Both the position numbers and the translations under genes were made by a program. The notes under the pieces were generated by a model. That model was not told the origin of the DNA. It ran no database searches and worked only from the letters and a program-made list of their open reading frames with translations. From Polyangium sp. y55x31 (GTDB lineage Bacteria; Myxococcota_A; Polyangia; Polyangiales; Polyangiaceae), in the NCBI RefSeq assembly GCF_029946505.1, contig NZ_JARZHG010000048.1:1-64000 (forward strand): a DNA stretch of 64,000 bases, given 5' to 3'. Below, piece by piece: positions 7,102-14,884 of the stretch. Every line of letters starts with the position of its first letter. The first letter of the stretch is position 1.

Positions 7102-8943
7102 TTAATCGCCGCGACCGGACTCGTCGGGCCCCACCGCTTCGCGCGCGGTTGCTTGGGTTGAGGTCTCGACGACGCGCGTTGCAGCTTCGTCGAGGAGGTC
7201 TGCCTCCGCTTCGAGCAGGGCGGCTTCTTCGTGCCGGCCGTGTGCCCGGAGCCCCCGAGAGTAGGCGCGGAGCGTCACCGCCAGTTCCTCTGCCGAGGCC
7301 GCGCCTTCCCGCTTCAGCCGCAACGCTTCCAGGAACATTGGCTCGGCCTCGGCCCAGCGCCCATTGTCGCACAGGCCGCACGCGAGCTCGTGGAGGGTGA
7401 TCCCACGGCTGGTGGCGGTGTCGCCTCCCTCCTCCCCCAGCCGGAGCGCCTCGCGGAAGAGCGGCTCGGCCTCGGCCCAGCAACCATTGTCGCACAGGCC
7501 GCATGCGAGCTCGTGAAGGGTGATGCTGCGGCTGATGGCGGTAGCGCCTCCCTTTTCTTTGAGCCGGAGCGCCTCGCGGAAGACCGGCTCGGCCTCGGCC
7601 CAGCGACCATTGTCGCTCAGGCCGCACGCGAGCTCGTGGAGGGTGAGCCCACGGCTGGTGGCGGTGTCGCCTCCCTCCTCCCCCAGGCGGAGCGCCTCGT
7701 GGAAGAGCGGCTCGGCCTCGGTCCAGCGACCATTGTCGCGCAGGCCGCACGCGAGGTTGTGGAGAATTATTCCATGGATTTTGGCGTTGGCACCTCCCTC
7801 TTTTTGAAGCGAGAGCGCCTTGCGGAAGAGCGACTCGGCTTCAGCCCAGCGTCCTTCCAGGTGAAGCATGCGCGCCGCGGCGAGCCAGTAGTAACTCCGG
7901 GTCACCATCGTCACGCCCGGTTCGTCGAGGCGGCTTTCCAGCGCTTGGAGCTCGGTACGTGCACGGCCGAGCTGCCCCTCGTTGAGCCATTTGAAGATCG
8001 CGAAAACGTCGGCACGCAAGCGATCCTTCGCAACCGGTTGGGCCGCCGGATCCAGCCATTTCATGACGCGTCGTGCGCCATGGGCTGGTCTCGCCTCCGG
8101 GTACGCAAGCCGCTGGACGCGCTCGCGCAGCAGCTCACGCACGAACTCCTCCGACAGGAACCTTGCCCAGAGGATGATCTTCCGGTCGCGCACCAGCATC
8201 CGGCCGCGGAGCGATGCGAGTACGTTCGTGCGCTCGGGCTCCTTCATGGCCGCGGCGAACCCTTTCTCTCCGCGCAGCGCCAAGACAACCAAGCCCACGA
8301 CCTCGCCTCCCGGCATCGTGTCGAGAAGCCGGCCGAGAATACGCCGGTAAATGGCATCCCGCTGGTTTTCGCGCGCCACGTTCTCTGCATGGACATCGAG
8401 CAACGCGTTGTACGTCTCAATCACGAGAATCGGATTGAGGAGCGTCTGGACGAGAGGCTCAACGAGCTCGATCCCATCCGGGCGCAGCCCGAGCTCGCGG
8501 ACCATCTCCTCGTAGATCTCCTCCGCTGTCGTCTGCACGAGCCGCCCAATCTCACCGAGCTTCCCCAGGCGCTCGTTGGCCACGGGAAAGTCGCTCGTAA
8601 TGGCCACATGCTGAAAGCCCTGGAGCTCCGGCTGCGCGAGGACGTCGTTCAGATCGACGTCGGGGCGCCGCACCTTCACGACGACGAGGAACTCGTCGGA
8701 TCCGTGGCGCTCGCGCAGGTTGCGCAGAAACTCCCGGTCCGCATCAACGATGCTGCGATACCACTCGACCTCAGCGCGACGAAGCGTGTCCTCCCCTAGA
8801 ATCTGCTGGTAAAACGCGAGCAAAATCTCGCGGTCACTCTCCACGAGCCACGACGGCAAAAAGAGCGGAAAGGTATCAGCGGGGTAGAGACGGACCTTCT
8901 CACCCGTGGCCGTCCGCAGGCCGATGAGGTGCAGCGCGCGCAT
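7102..8943 (-). CDS. TPR-repeat protein with an unrecognised N-terminal domain
   Basis: 613 residues from the ATG at 8943. Residues about 1-330 form a soluble alpha/beta region that I do not recognise; it contains DEFLVVVKVRRPDVDL and many charged helices. Residues about 340-600 are tetratricopeptide-like repeats with a 41-residue period, each with the core WxEAEPLFxEALRL and HELACGLxDN. At least three units are almost identical in DNA (see the repeat entry). There is no signal peptide or membrane segment. Its start is nine bases after the stop of the AAA+ ATPase gene upstream, so the two form an operon and probably one ATPase-plus-recognition/effector complex. The N-terminal part could be the effector. 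Function is not known from sequence alone. Confidence 0.8.
   Translation of the reverse strand: MRALHLIGLRTATGEKVRLYPADTFPLFLPSWLVESDREILLAFYQQILGEDTLRRAEVEWYRSIVDADREFLRNLRERHGSDEFLVVVKVRRPDVDLNDVLAQPELQGFQHVAITSDFPVANERLGKLGEIGRLVQTTAEEIYEEMVRELGLRPDGIELVEPLVQTLLNPILVIETYNALLDVHAENVARENQRDAIYRRILGRLLDTMPGGEVVGLVVLALRGEKGFAAAMKEPERTNVLASLRGRMLVRDRKIILWARFLSEEFVRELLRERVQRLAYPEARPAHGARRVMKWLDPAAQPVAKDRLRADVFAIFKWLNEGQLGRARTELQALESRLDEPGVTMVTRSYYWLAAARMLHLEGRWAEAESLFRKALSLQKEGGANAKIHGIILHNLACGLRDNGRWTEAEPLFHEALRLGEEGGDTATSRGLTLHELACGLSDNGRWAEAEPVFREALRLKEKGGATAISRSITLHELACGLCDNGCWAEAEPLFREALRLGEEGGDTATSRGITLHELACGLCDNGRWAEAEPMFLEALRLKREGAASAEELAVTLRAYSRGLRAHGRHEEAALLEAEADLLDEAATRVVETSTQATAREAVGPDESGRGD
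7361..7770. repeat. 123-bp tandem repeats encoding TPR units
   Basis: The marker CCATTGTCGC occurs at 7361, 7484, 7607 (CCATTGTCGCT) and 7730, spaced exactly 123 bp. Units differ at only a few positions, far less than typical TPR arrays. This suggests recent duplication or gene conversion. Flanking units (for example around 7853) have diverged. Confidence 0.9.
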
Positions 8944-8952
8944 ACCTCGGGC

Positions 8953-10263
8953 TCAGAGGTTCGCGCGCACGCTCGGGCGCAGCAAATCGAGCACCGGCTG
9001 CATGCGGTACCCCAAGGTGGGCTGGAAGCGGTGCTTCGGGAGCAGCACCTGGAGCTTCACGAGGTCGTCGATCTCCTGCTCGGTCATGCCGGGCGCCTTT
9101 CCCGGGTCCGTCTTGGCGCACCCGCGAAGAAGGTCCTCGCGCAGGAGCGTCACCTGAGGCCGTCCTCCATCGCAGCGATCCACGGTCTCGGCCAGACGGC
9201 GCACGAGCTCCGGGTCCGCGCCATTGAAGGGATCTGCCGTGAAGACGAGGCGGGCGAGGCTCCCCGGATCGGTCCAGTTCGCCGGCGGCGGCCACGGCTG
9301 CGAGCGCATGAGACCGTGCACCCACTTGAGAAAAACCAGGGGATTGCCGGTGCACGCAGCGAGGCGGTGGACGGCGGACCAGTCGGTGTCCAGCGGAAAT
9401 TGCTTTTTCACCGTCTCGGTCGCCGCTTCGAGCCGCCGGCGAACGAGCTCGAACAGCACCTCGGCTGTGAGCGGCTTCAGGTCGATCTTCTCGGTCGCCT
9501 CCCTGGCGACGTTCTCCACGAGGGCCTCCGTCCGGAAGTGCACGAGCGAAACGCAGGGCCGAAGATCGAGGACGTGGCGGAAGAGCATCGCCACGTCTTC
9601 CTCGTGGTCCGTGGGGAGCGCCTGATCGAGGTCGTCGAAAAAGACGACGACCATCCAGCGCGAGTCGTCCTCGGCGAGGCGCTCCAGGGTCGCCGTGATG
9701 GCCGCGTGGAGCAGCTCGTCGGTCACCGTCAGCGAGAGCTGGACCGCCTGCCCAACGCTCCGTGTTTCCTCCCAGGTGAGCTTGCTCTGGAGCTTCAACA
9801 GCAAGTCCGCGCCGAGCGACGCGTCTACGCCGTACCGCCGACCGACCGTATCCGTCTGCGAGCGGTTGATCTGGCTATGGTTCGCGAAGAGCGCGAGTTG
9901 ATCGAGGACGCGGGCGATACCCTGGCGCTTGAACCTCTCCGCACGCGGCTTGATCGCCTCGACGAGCTCGTTCGCGAACCGGTTCAGGAAGGGCCTGTAA
10001 CGAAGGCCGCGGCTGTCGATCGTGAGGCAGACGGCATGGTCGGGGTGCTTGTGCGCGAAGCGAGCCAGCGCCGCCCGCGTGAAGATCGACTTCCCGACGC
10101 CCCGCGCTCCCGTGATCATGAAGTGCGCACTGCGAAGCTGCGCCTCACGGAGCTCTTCGAGCCGCCGCACGAGGTCGTCGAGTTCCTCCTCGCGGTTCAC
10201 GAGCAGCCCTGGATCCGTGCTGATCGGCTGGAGCCACGCGGCGTTCACTCGGCTGGGCGGCAT
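8953..10263 (-). CDS. AAA+/STAND-like P-loop ATPase
   Basis: 436 residues, ATG at 10263 with GGAAGG upstream. An N-terminal NREEELDDLVRRL segment (about 23-36) precedes Walker A GARGVGKS at 52-59, an arrangement typical of ORC/Cdc6-like AAA_16 and STAND ATPases. Walker B is VVVFFDDLDQ near 205-214, and a sensor-like ACTGNPLVFLKW lies further on, followed by a winged-helix-like C-terminus. There is no membrane segment. It is first in an operon with the TPR protein at 7102-8943. Such ATPase-TPR pairs occur in signal-transduction and antiphage systems, but I do not recognise this one as a named system. Confidence 0.85.
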   Translation of the reverse strand: MPPSRVNAAWLQPISTDPGLLVNREEELDDLVRRLEELREAQLRSAHFMITGARGVGKSIFTRAALARFAHKHPDHAVCLTIDSRGLRYRPFLNRFANELVEAIKPRAERFKRQGIARVLDQLALFANHSQINRSQTDTVGRRYGVDASLGADLLLKLQSKLTWEETRSVGQAVQLSLTVTDELLHAAITATLERLAEDDSRWMVVVFFDDLDQALPTDHEEDVAMLFRHVLDLRPCVSLVHFRTEALVENVAREATEKIDLKPLTAEVLFELVRRRLEAATETVKKQFPLDTDWSAVHRLAACTGNPLVFLKWVHGLMRSQPWPPPANWTDPGSLARLVFTADPFNGADPELVRRLAETVDRCDGGRPQVTLLREDLLRGCAKTDPGKAPGMTEQEIDDLVKLQVLLPKHRFQPTLGYRMQPVLDLLRPSVRANL

Positions 10264-10676
10264 GAGGACCTTCCTTCCACGAGATCATTCTGTCGGCATG
10301 CCTCGGCTTCGGCCAAGCCAACGTCGCAGGACGCCGGCCAGCGCCGGGGTTCCTGCACAGACGGCCCGCCGACCCGCCGTCCCGGCTATACCACCATGAC
10401 ACCCCCTTCGCGAGCGCCCCGCCTCGCCCCTCGCAGTTCGCAACCTCCCCGCCGCCGCCCCCGCCCCGCCTTCCTCAAACCTGACCCCTCATCCCTTCCC
10501 GCCCCCTCCACCCTTCCCCGACGACACCTCCCTCGCCTTCCCCCCCACCACGCCTTTCCCCGCCTGAAACCCGCCTCCCGTCCCGCCCGCCTCGCCTTCC
10601 CCCGCAACGACCACGCGCAGCGAACGTATGCCGGCCCTCCACTTTCATTCTGAAACCTGTTCCTTGGCCCACCCTT
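10264..10676. other. Intergenic region with a long C-rich, G-poor tract
   Basis: No gene is supported here. From about 10400 to 10610 the plus strand is strongly pyrimidine-rich with long C runs and few G, unlike neighbouring coding DNA. Such C-rich, G-poor RNA is what Rho loads onto, so antisense or leader transcription in the plus direction might be terminated here; this is inference. Frames on both strands encode only low-complexity Arg/Pro/Gly sequence and were rejected as genes. Confidence 0.6.
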
Positions 10677-10691
10677 CCTGTGTTACACAGG
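10677..10691. promoter_or_regulatory. Perfect 7-bp dyad upstream of the 10714 gene
   Basis: CCTGTGT-T-ACACAGG is a perfect inverted repeat with one central base. It ends 22 bases before the ATG at 10714 and just upstream of the ribosome site GGAGGT (10705-10710), the place expected for an operator. The cognate regulator is not known. Confidence 0.45.
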
Positions 10692-10713
10692 CCACCTTCT
10701 CCACGGAGGTACC

Positions 10714-11484
10714 ATGAGCAAAGTCTCCAAGATGGTTGCCGATCGTGCAGCCATCGCCCGCGCCGTGCAGGGCGCCGCTGCGGTGCACGGCCCGGAGGTC
10801 GCCGGCGAGCTGGAAAGGCTCCTCTTCCCCGGCGGCGCGCCCGACAAGGTCACCGTCGCCGATTTCCTCGCCGCCCTCGGTGATACCCTCGGCCGGTACG
10901 TCGCGTCCCTCGAAACCGCCGATCGCGCCCACGCCGTCGAACTGGCCGACGACGATGGCTATCGCGCCGCACGTGACGAACGCGTCGCCGAGCTGAAAAA
11001 CGTGTATGCCTCGCTCCGCGAGCTCGTCGTCCGCAGTTATGGTCCCGCCCTCGCCGACGCGTATGGGCTCAATAGCGCCCTGCCCGAGGATCCGCAGCTC
11101 CTCCTCGGCCTCGCTGGCAAAGCCGAGAAGCTCCTGCGCGAGCGCCCGCTGACCGAGCAGCCCAAAATCAAGAGCCTGACGCTCGCCCCGATCGCCGCCG
11201 CCGACGACCTCGCGTTCGCCATGACCGCGCTCCGCTCCGCCCTGCACGACGTCGAACGCGAAAAACGCGAGGCGCAGCTCACGCAAAATGCAAAAGACGA
11301 GCTGATGGCTCGCTGGGGGAGCGTTTATCCCGGCGTCGCCGACACCCTGGCCGGCCTCTTCACGCTGGCCCGGCGGCCCGCCCTCGCCGACCGCGTGCGC
11401 CCCACCGCCCGCCGCCGCGCCGGCCTGCCCGAGGTCGAGGACGCGGCTGCCGTTCCGCCGGGCGCGGAGCCCGAAAAGGCATAG
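10714..11484 (+). CDS. Hypothetical helical protein, 256 aa
   Basis: ATG at 10714 with an excellent ribosome site GGAGGT four bases upstream. The protein is soluble, Ala/Leu/Arg-rich and predicted almost wholly helical, without cysteine pairs, signal peptide or membrane segments. The C-terminus (about 225-256) is a basic then Pro/Ala/Glu-rich tail. I do not recognise a domain. The gene stands alone between two long intergenic regions and is preceded by a dyad, so it probably has its own regulated promoter. A structural or phage-derived role cannot be excluded but nothing supports it. Confidence 0.7.
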   Translation: MSKVSKMVADRAAIARAVQGAAAVHGPEVAGELERLLFPGGAPDKVTVADFLAALGDTLGRYVASLETADRAHAVELADDDGYRAARDERVAELKNVYASLRELVVRSYGPALADAYGLNSALPEDPQLLLGLAGKAEKLLRERPLTEQPKIKSLTLAPIAAADDLAFAMTALRSALHDVEREKREAQLTQNAKDELMARWGSVYPGVADTLAGLFTLARRPALADRVRPTARRRAGLPEVEDAAAVPPGAEPEKA

Positions 11485-11562
11485 GCGGGGGACGACTCGG
11501 CTCGGCTCGATCCCATCGGTCGAGCCCCCCCCATGACGCGTCCACGTCGGCTGCAATACCGC

Positions 11563-11595
11563 TTGACCTCCGTAAAGCAAGCCAGTTAGTCTGGC
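11563..11595 (+). promoter_or_regulatory. Candidate promoter with overlapping dyad
   Basis: TTGACC (11563-11568) is followed after 18 bases by TAGTCT (11587-11592). The small dyad GCCAG-TTAGT-CTGGC (11581-11595) overlaps the -10. It lies in the 343-base gap 11485-11827, in which nothing else clear is seen, and would give a leader of about 225 bases for the oxidase gene at 11828. The -10 match is poor, so this is only a candidate. Confidence 0.25.
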
Positions 11596-11827
11596 AACAT
11601 CGCCTGGGGCGGCCCGAGCGTCGGGGTGGGTGGTTCGACGCTCGATGGCCCCGAGCGCACGGCACACGCGATGAGGGGGGGAAAGATGAACCAGTTTTTC
11701 GACGTGCGTATCGGGCGCGGATAACCGCGCGCGCTCGGCATTGCATCGACGCCGGTCGGCGTCGCGGATCGTCGGTGTTCGTCGGTGAAACGACGCGAGG
11801 CACACCCTCGCCGTCCGGAGGTGAGTC

Positions 11828-13363
11828 ATGGGGGTTTTCGAGATGAGCTTTTTGGAATATCAATGCAGGCGCGCGGCCGATCGTATCGAGAGGATCGCTC
11901 GTACCTGGACCATCAACACGGCCAACACGGTCGTTTACATCCTCTCTTTCGGCGAGCACGTCCTGCATGAAGGACGTTATGCGCGCCTCCGGGGCATCTG
12001 GTCGAACTGGAGCCGTAGCTTCGAGAGCCAGCCGGCGTCCTTCGAGACCCCGGAGACGGAAGAGGAGATCTGCCGTATCGTCAGGGAATCGACGCGGCTC
12101 CGGGCGGTCGGCGGCGGGCACACCTTCAATGCTTCTCCGCTGACGAACGGGACGATGCTCTCGCTCGACCGGTACACGAAAGTCCTTTCGATCGACGAGG
12201 TGACGCGCAGGGTCCGCGTGCAGACGGGCATTCGCCTGCGCGATTTGACGGCCGTATTGCTCGACCATGGCCTCGCGCTCTCGGTGCAGGGATCGACCGA
12301 CGCGCAGAGCCTCGCCGGGTTGCTCTCGACCGACATTCATGGAACCGGGCGCGACGACGGGTTCTTGTCCTCGAACGTCCTCTCGCTCCGCCTCGTCGAC
12401 GCCGAGGGCCGCGCGCGGACGCTTTACCCCAAGGACGAGATGTTCCACGCGGCGCTCGGCGGCCTCGGCGCGTGCGGGGTCATCACCGAGGTCGAGATCC
12501 AGTGCGAGTCGGCGTACAACCTCCGCAAATCAGTCGAGATCGTGGAGCGCGACTGGGTCACGAAGAACATCGATGCGATCCTGGAGGAGCACAAACATGT
12601 GAGCTTCTATTACATCGGCGGCGTCTACACGGAGAGCGTCCGCATGAACGTCTGGGATCGGACCGTGGAGCCTCCGACGTCGCTCTACCGGCTGCACAAG
12701 ATGCGGCTCGAGCTCACCGACATGCTGGTGTCGGGTTATGCGCTCGGCCTCGCGAAGCTGCTCGACCTGTCGGACCTCGTGGCGAACCTCGGCCTCGGCT
12801 TCATGCGGCTCACGATGAACGGGCACTCCACCGTCTACCCCGCGCGCGAGGGTTTTCCGCGCAAACTTTTTTATCGCCACGACGAGCTCGAATACGGCGT
12901 CCCGTACGACGCGCACCAGGCCTGCCTCGACGAGGTGTTCGCGTACCTCGAAGAAAAGCGGTTTTTGACGATCATCGAGGTCCGCTTCACGCCGGACAAG
13001 TCGCAGAGCCTCCTCGGCCCCGGCGTGGGCCGCCGCACCTGCTTCATCGAGCTCGCGCCGAGCCTCTCGGTCGACTCCACGAAGGTATTCGCCGACGTGG
13101 AGGAGATTCTGTGGAAGCACGGCGGGCAGCTCCACTTCGGAAAGGCGACACGCGCCGGCGCGAAGGAAATGGCCGCGATGTACGGGGAACGCTTCACCCG
13201 CTTCCAGAGGGCGCGGCACGCGGCCGATCCCAGAGGAAAGTTCGTCAACGATTTCATCGCGCGCCTGTTCACGGACGTCGCGCCGGCCCAGCACACCGAG
13301 ACGGCCACGAGCGGCGCCGAGCACGCCGCGCCGATCCCTGCGTTCCAGCCGATCACGGCATGA
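11828..13363 (+). CDS. FAD-linked oxidase of the aldonolactone/alditol oxidase family
   Basis: 511 residues, ATG at 11828 after GGAGGTG. The PCMH-type FAD domain includes RAVGGGHTFN at 92-101; His98 is at the position that covalently holds FAD in VAO-family oxidases. STDIHGTG and GGLGACGVITEVE follow in the usual order. The C-terminal ALO domain shows FIEVRF-like strands, CFIELAPS and, near the end, GQLHFGKATRAG and DPRGKFVNDF, typical of L-gulonolactone/D-arabinono-lactone and alditol oxidases. It probably oxidises a sugar lactone or polyol with O2, giving H2O2. The first 40 residues contain a moderately hydrophobic stretch, so loose membrane association is possible. It has no obvious partner gene. 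Confidence 0.85.
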   Translation: MGVFEMSFLEYQCRRAADRIERIARTWTINTANTVVYILSFGEHVLHEGRYARLRGIWSNWSRSFESQPASFETPETEEEICRIVRESTRLRAVGGGHTFNASPLTNGTMLSLDRYTKVLSIDEVTRRVRVQTGIRLRDLTAVLLDHGLALSVQGSTDAQSLAGLLSTDIHGTGRDDGFLSSNVLSLRLVDAEGRARTLYPKDEMFHAALGGLGACGVITEVEIQCESAYNLRKSVEIVERDWVTKNIDAILEEHKHVSFYYIGGVYTESVRMNVWDRTVEPPTSLYRLHKMRLELTDMLVSGYALGLAKLLDLSDLVANLGLGFMRLTMNGHSTVYPAREGFPRKLFYRHDELEYGVPYDAHQACLDEVFAYLEEKRFLTIIEVRFTPDKSQSLLGPGVGRRTCFIELAPSLSVDSTKVFADVEEILWKHGGQLHFGKATRAGAKEMAAMYGERFTRFQRARHAADPRGKFVNDFIARLFTDVAPAQHTETATSGAEHAAPIPAFQPITA

Positions 13364-13382
13364 CCGACGCGCGGCGCTTCCC

Positions 13383-14303
13383 TCACCCTCGCGCCGGGCC
13401 GAGCCGCGCGGCCACGATCCGCGCGAGCACGTCCACGAAGCGGCGCACGCGCGGCGGGAGCAAACTGCCCCCCGCGTGGAGCGCATAAACGCCACGCTCC
13501 GGCAAGGACCAGCCGGGCAGGAGCTGGACCAGCCGGCCCTCGCGCAAATCGTCGAGCACGAGGTAATTGGGCACCTGGCCGACGCCGGTGCCCGCAATCA
13601 CGCAGCGCCGCAAAGCCCCGAGCCCATTCGTGATCACCTGGGGCTCGATCGTCACCGTCCGCGCCTTGCCGCCGCGCGTGAAGCGCCAGCGGCCTCGATC
13701 GCTGCCGTGCGCGAGCTCGACGCACGCGTGCTGGCGCAAATCCTCCGGCGTGCGCAAAGGCGGCGCGCCCGCGAGGTAGGCGGGGCTCGCGCAGAGCAAA
13801 AGCGCCTGCGTGCCGAGGCGCCGCGCCACGAGCGCGCTCGCCGTGAGCTTGCTGCTCACGCGCACGGCCACGTCGAAATTCCCTTTCACCAGGTCGACCA
13901 TCCGATCATCGAGCTCGAGCTCCACGCGCATGCCCGGCCATTGCTCGCGAAATGCGCCCACGGCGGGGGCGACGAGGTGCTCGCCCAGCACGGTCGGCGC
14001 CGAGACGCGCAGCGTGCCGCGCGGGACCTCCTCGGCCTCGCGCACGTCGCGCTCGGCCACGGCGAGCGCATCGAGGATCCGCGCGGCGTGCTCGCGATAA
14101 CGAAGCCCCGCGGCCGTGAACGAGAGCGAGCGCGTCGTGCGCTGCACCAATCGCACGCCGAGCCGCTCCTCCAGCCGCGCGAGCTGCCGGCTGAGCGAAG
14201 GCGCCGTCACCCGCAACCGGCGCGACGCACCCACGAGCGATCGCGTCTCCCCGAGCGTCACTACGAGCTCCAGATCCCGGAGCGACCCATCCCCTGGATT
14301 CAT
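13383..14303 (-). CDS. LysR-family transcriptional regulator
   Basis: 306 residues from the ATG at 14303. The N-terminal winged helix-turn-helix (about 6-65) includes SLVGASRRLRVTAPSLSRQLARLEERLGVRLVQRTTR, here in the standard LysR layout. The remainder is the periplasmic-binding-protein-like effector domain. It is divergent from the DoxX-deacetylase pair at 14414-15882 with a 110-base gap containing a T-N11-A dyad (14335-14347), the classic LysR operator. It most likely controls that pair and itself. An upstream ATG-rich extension of the frame was not used because it would cover the operator. The ligand is unknown. Confidence 0.88.
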   Translation of the reverse strand: MNPGDGSLRDLELVVTLGETRSLVGASRRLRVTAPSLSRQLARLEERLGVRLVQRTTRSLSFTAAGLRYREHAARILDALAVAERDVREAEEVPRGTLRVSAPTVLGEHLVAPAVGAFREQWPGMRVELELDDRMVDLVKGNFDVAVRVSSKLTASALVARRLGTQALLLCASPAYLAGAPPLRTPEDLRQHACVELAHGSDRGRWRFTRGGKARTVTIEPQVITNGLGALRRCVIAGTGVGQVPNYLVLDDLREGRLVQLLPGWSLPERGVYALHAGGSLLPPRVRRFVDVLARIVAARLGPARG

Positions 14304-14334
14304 GCTTCCCACGCACGAGTCCTTTTCATGATCA

Positions 14335-14347
14335 TGCGTTGTACGCA
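14335..14347. promoter_or_regulatory. LysR-box-like dyad (T-N11-A)
   Basis: TGCGT-TGT-ACGCA is a perfect 5-bp dyad that also fits T-N11-A. It lies between the divergent LysR gene and the DoxX gene, 67 bases before the DoxX start, where a LysR activator would bind. Confidence 0.5.
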
Positions 14348-14413
14348 AGGCTCGACCGCAGCATCGTCCCCTCCATCGCCGGCGCGATCGACCGGCGACG
14401 AGGAGGATTCGCC

Positions 14414-14884
14414 ATGCAAGTTGAAAGGACCGCGGCCGTCGCCGGGATCGGCGGAGCGGCGCAGAGCGGGACGAGGGAAAAGGCGCGGTGGACGCCGCGC
14501 GCGTTGCCGCACCTCGGCCTGCGCCTCGTCGTGGGGGTGAACCTCGCGGCGCACGGCCTCGTCCGCATCGGGAACGTGCCCGCCTTCGCCGCGGGCCTCT
14601 CGGCCGATTTCGCCGGGGTCTTGCCCGCCGCGATGGTGCGGCCGTTCGCCTACTGCGTGCCCCCGCTCGAGCTCGCCCTGGGAACGCTCTTGTTATTCGG
14701 CGTCCGCCTGCGCGAGGTGCTCTTTGCCGCGAGCGCGCTCCTCGCGGCGCTCACCTTCGGCGCCTGCATGATTCAGCGCTGGGAGATCGTCGGTCTGCAG
14801 CTCGTCTACGCCATCGCCTACTGGGTGCTCGGCGCGCACCTGCCCGCGCCGGAAGCCGCCGCGCAGGAGGGCAGCCCGTCATGA
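14414..14884 (+). CDS. DoxX-family membrane protein
   Basis: 156 residues, ATG at 14414 after AGGAGG at 14401-14406. After a polar N-terminus it has four hydrophobic segments (about 36-55, 72-95, 98-120, 125-142) with HGLVRIGNVPAF in the first loop, the layout of DoxX/DoxD-like small membrane proteins. DoxX proteins are linked to thiosulphate:quinone oxidation or to redox stress complexes, but most are uncharacterised. Its stop overlaps the start of the deacetylase gene as ATGA, so the two are translationally coupled and presumably act in the same process. Control by the divergent LysR protein is likely. Confidence 0.8.
   Translation: MQVERTAAVAGIGGAAQSGTREKARWTPRALPHLGLRLVVGVNLAAHGLVRIGNVPAFAAGLSADFAGVLPAAMVRPFAYCVPPLELALGTLLLFGVRLREVLFAASALLAALTFGACMIQRWEIVGLQLVYAIAYWVLGAHLPAPEAAAQEGSPS

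Noticed and set aside
7361-7770. Possible CRISPR-like array of 123-bp repeats
   Set aside because: The repeats have no spacers and encode TPR units in frame.
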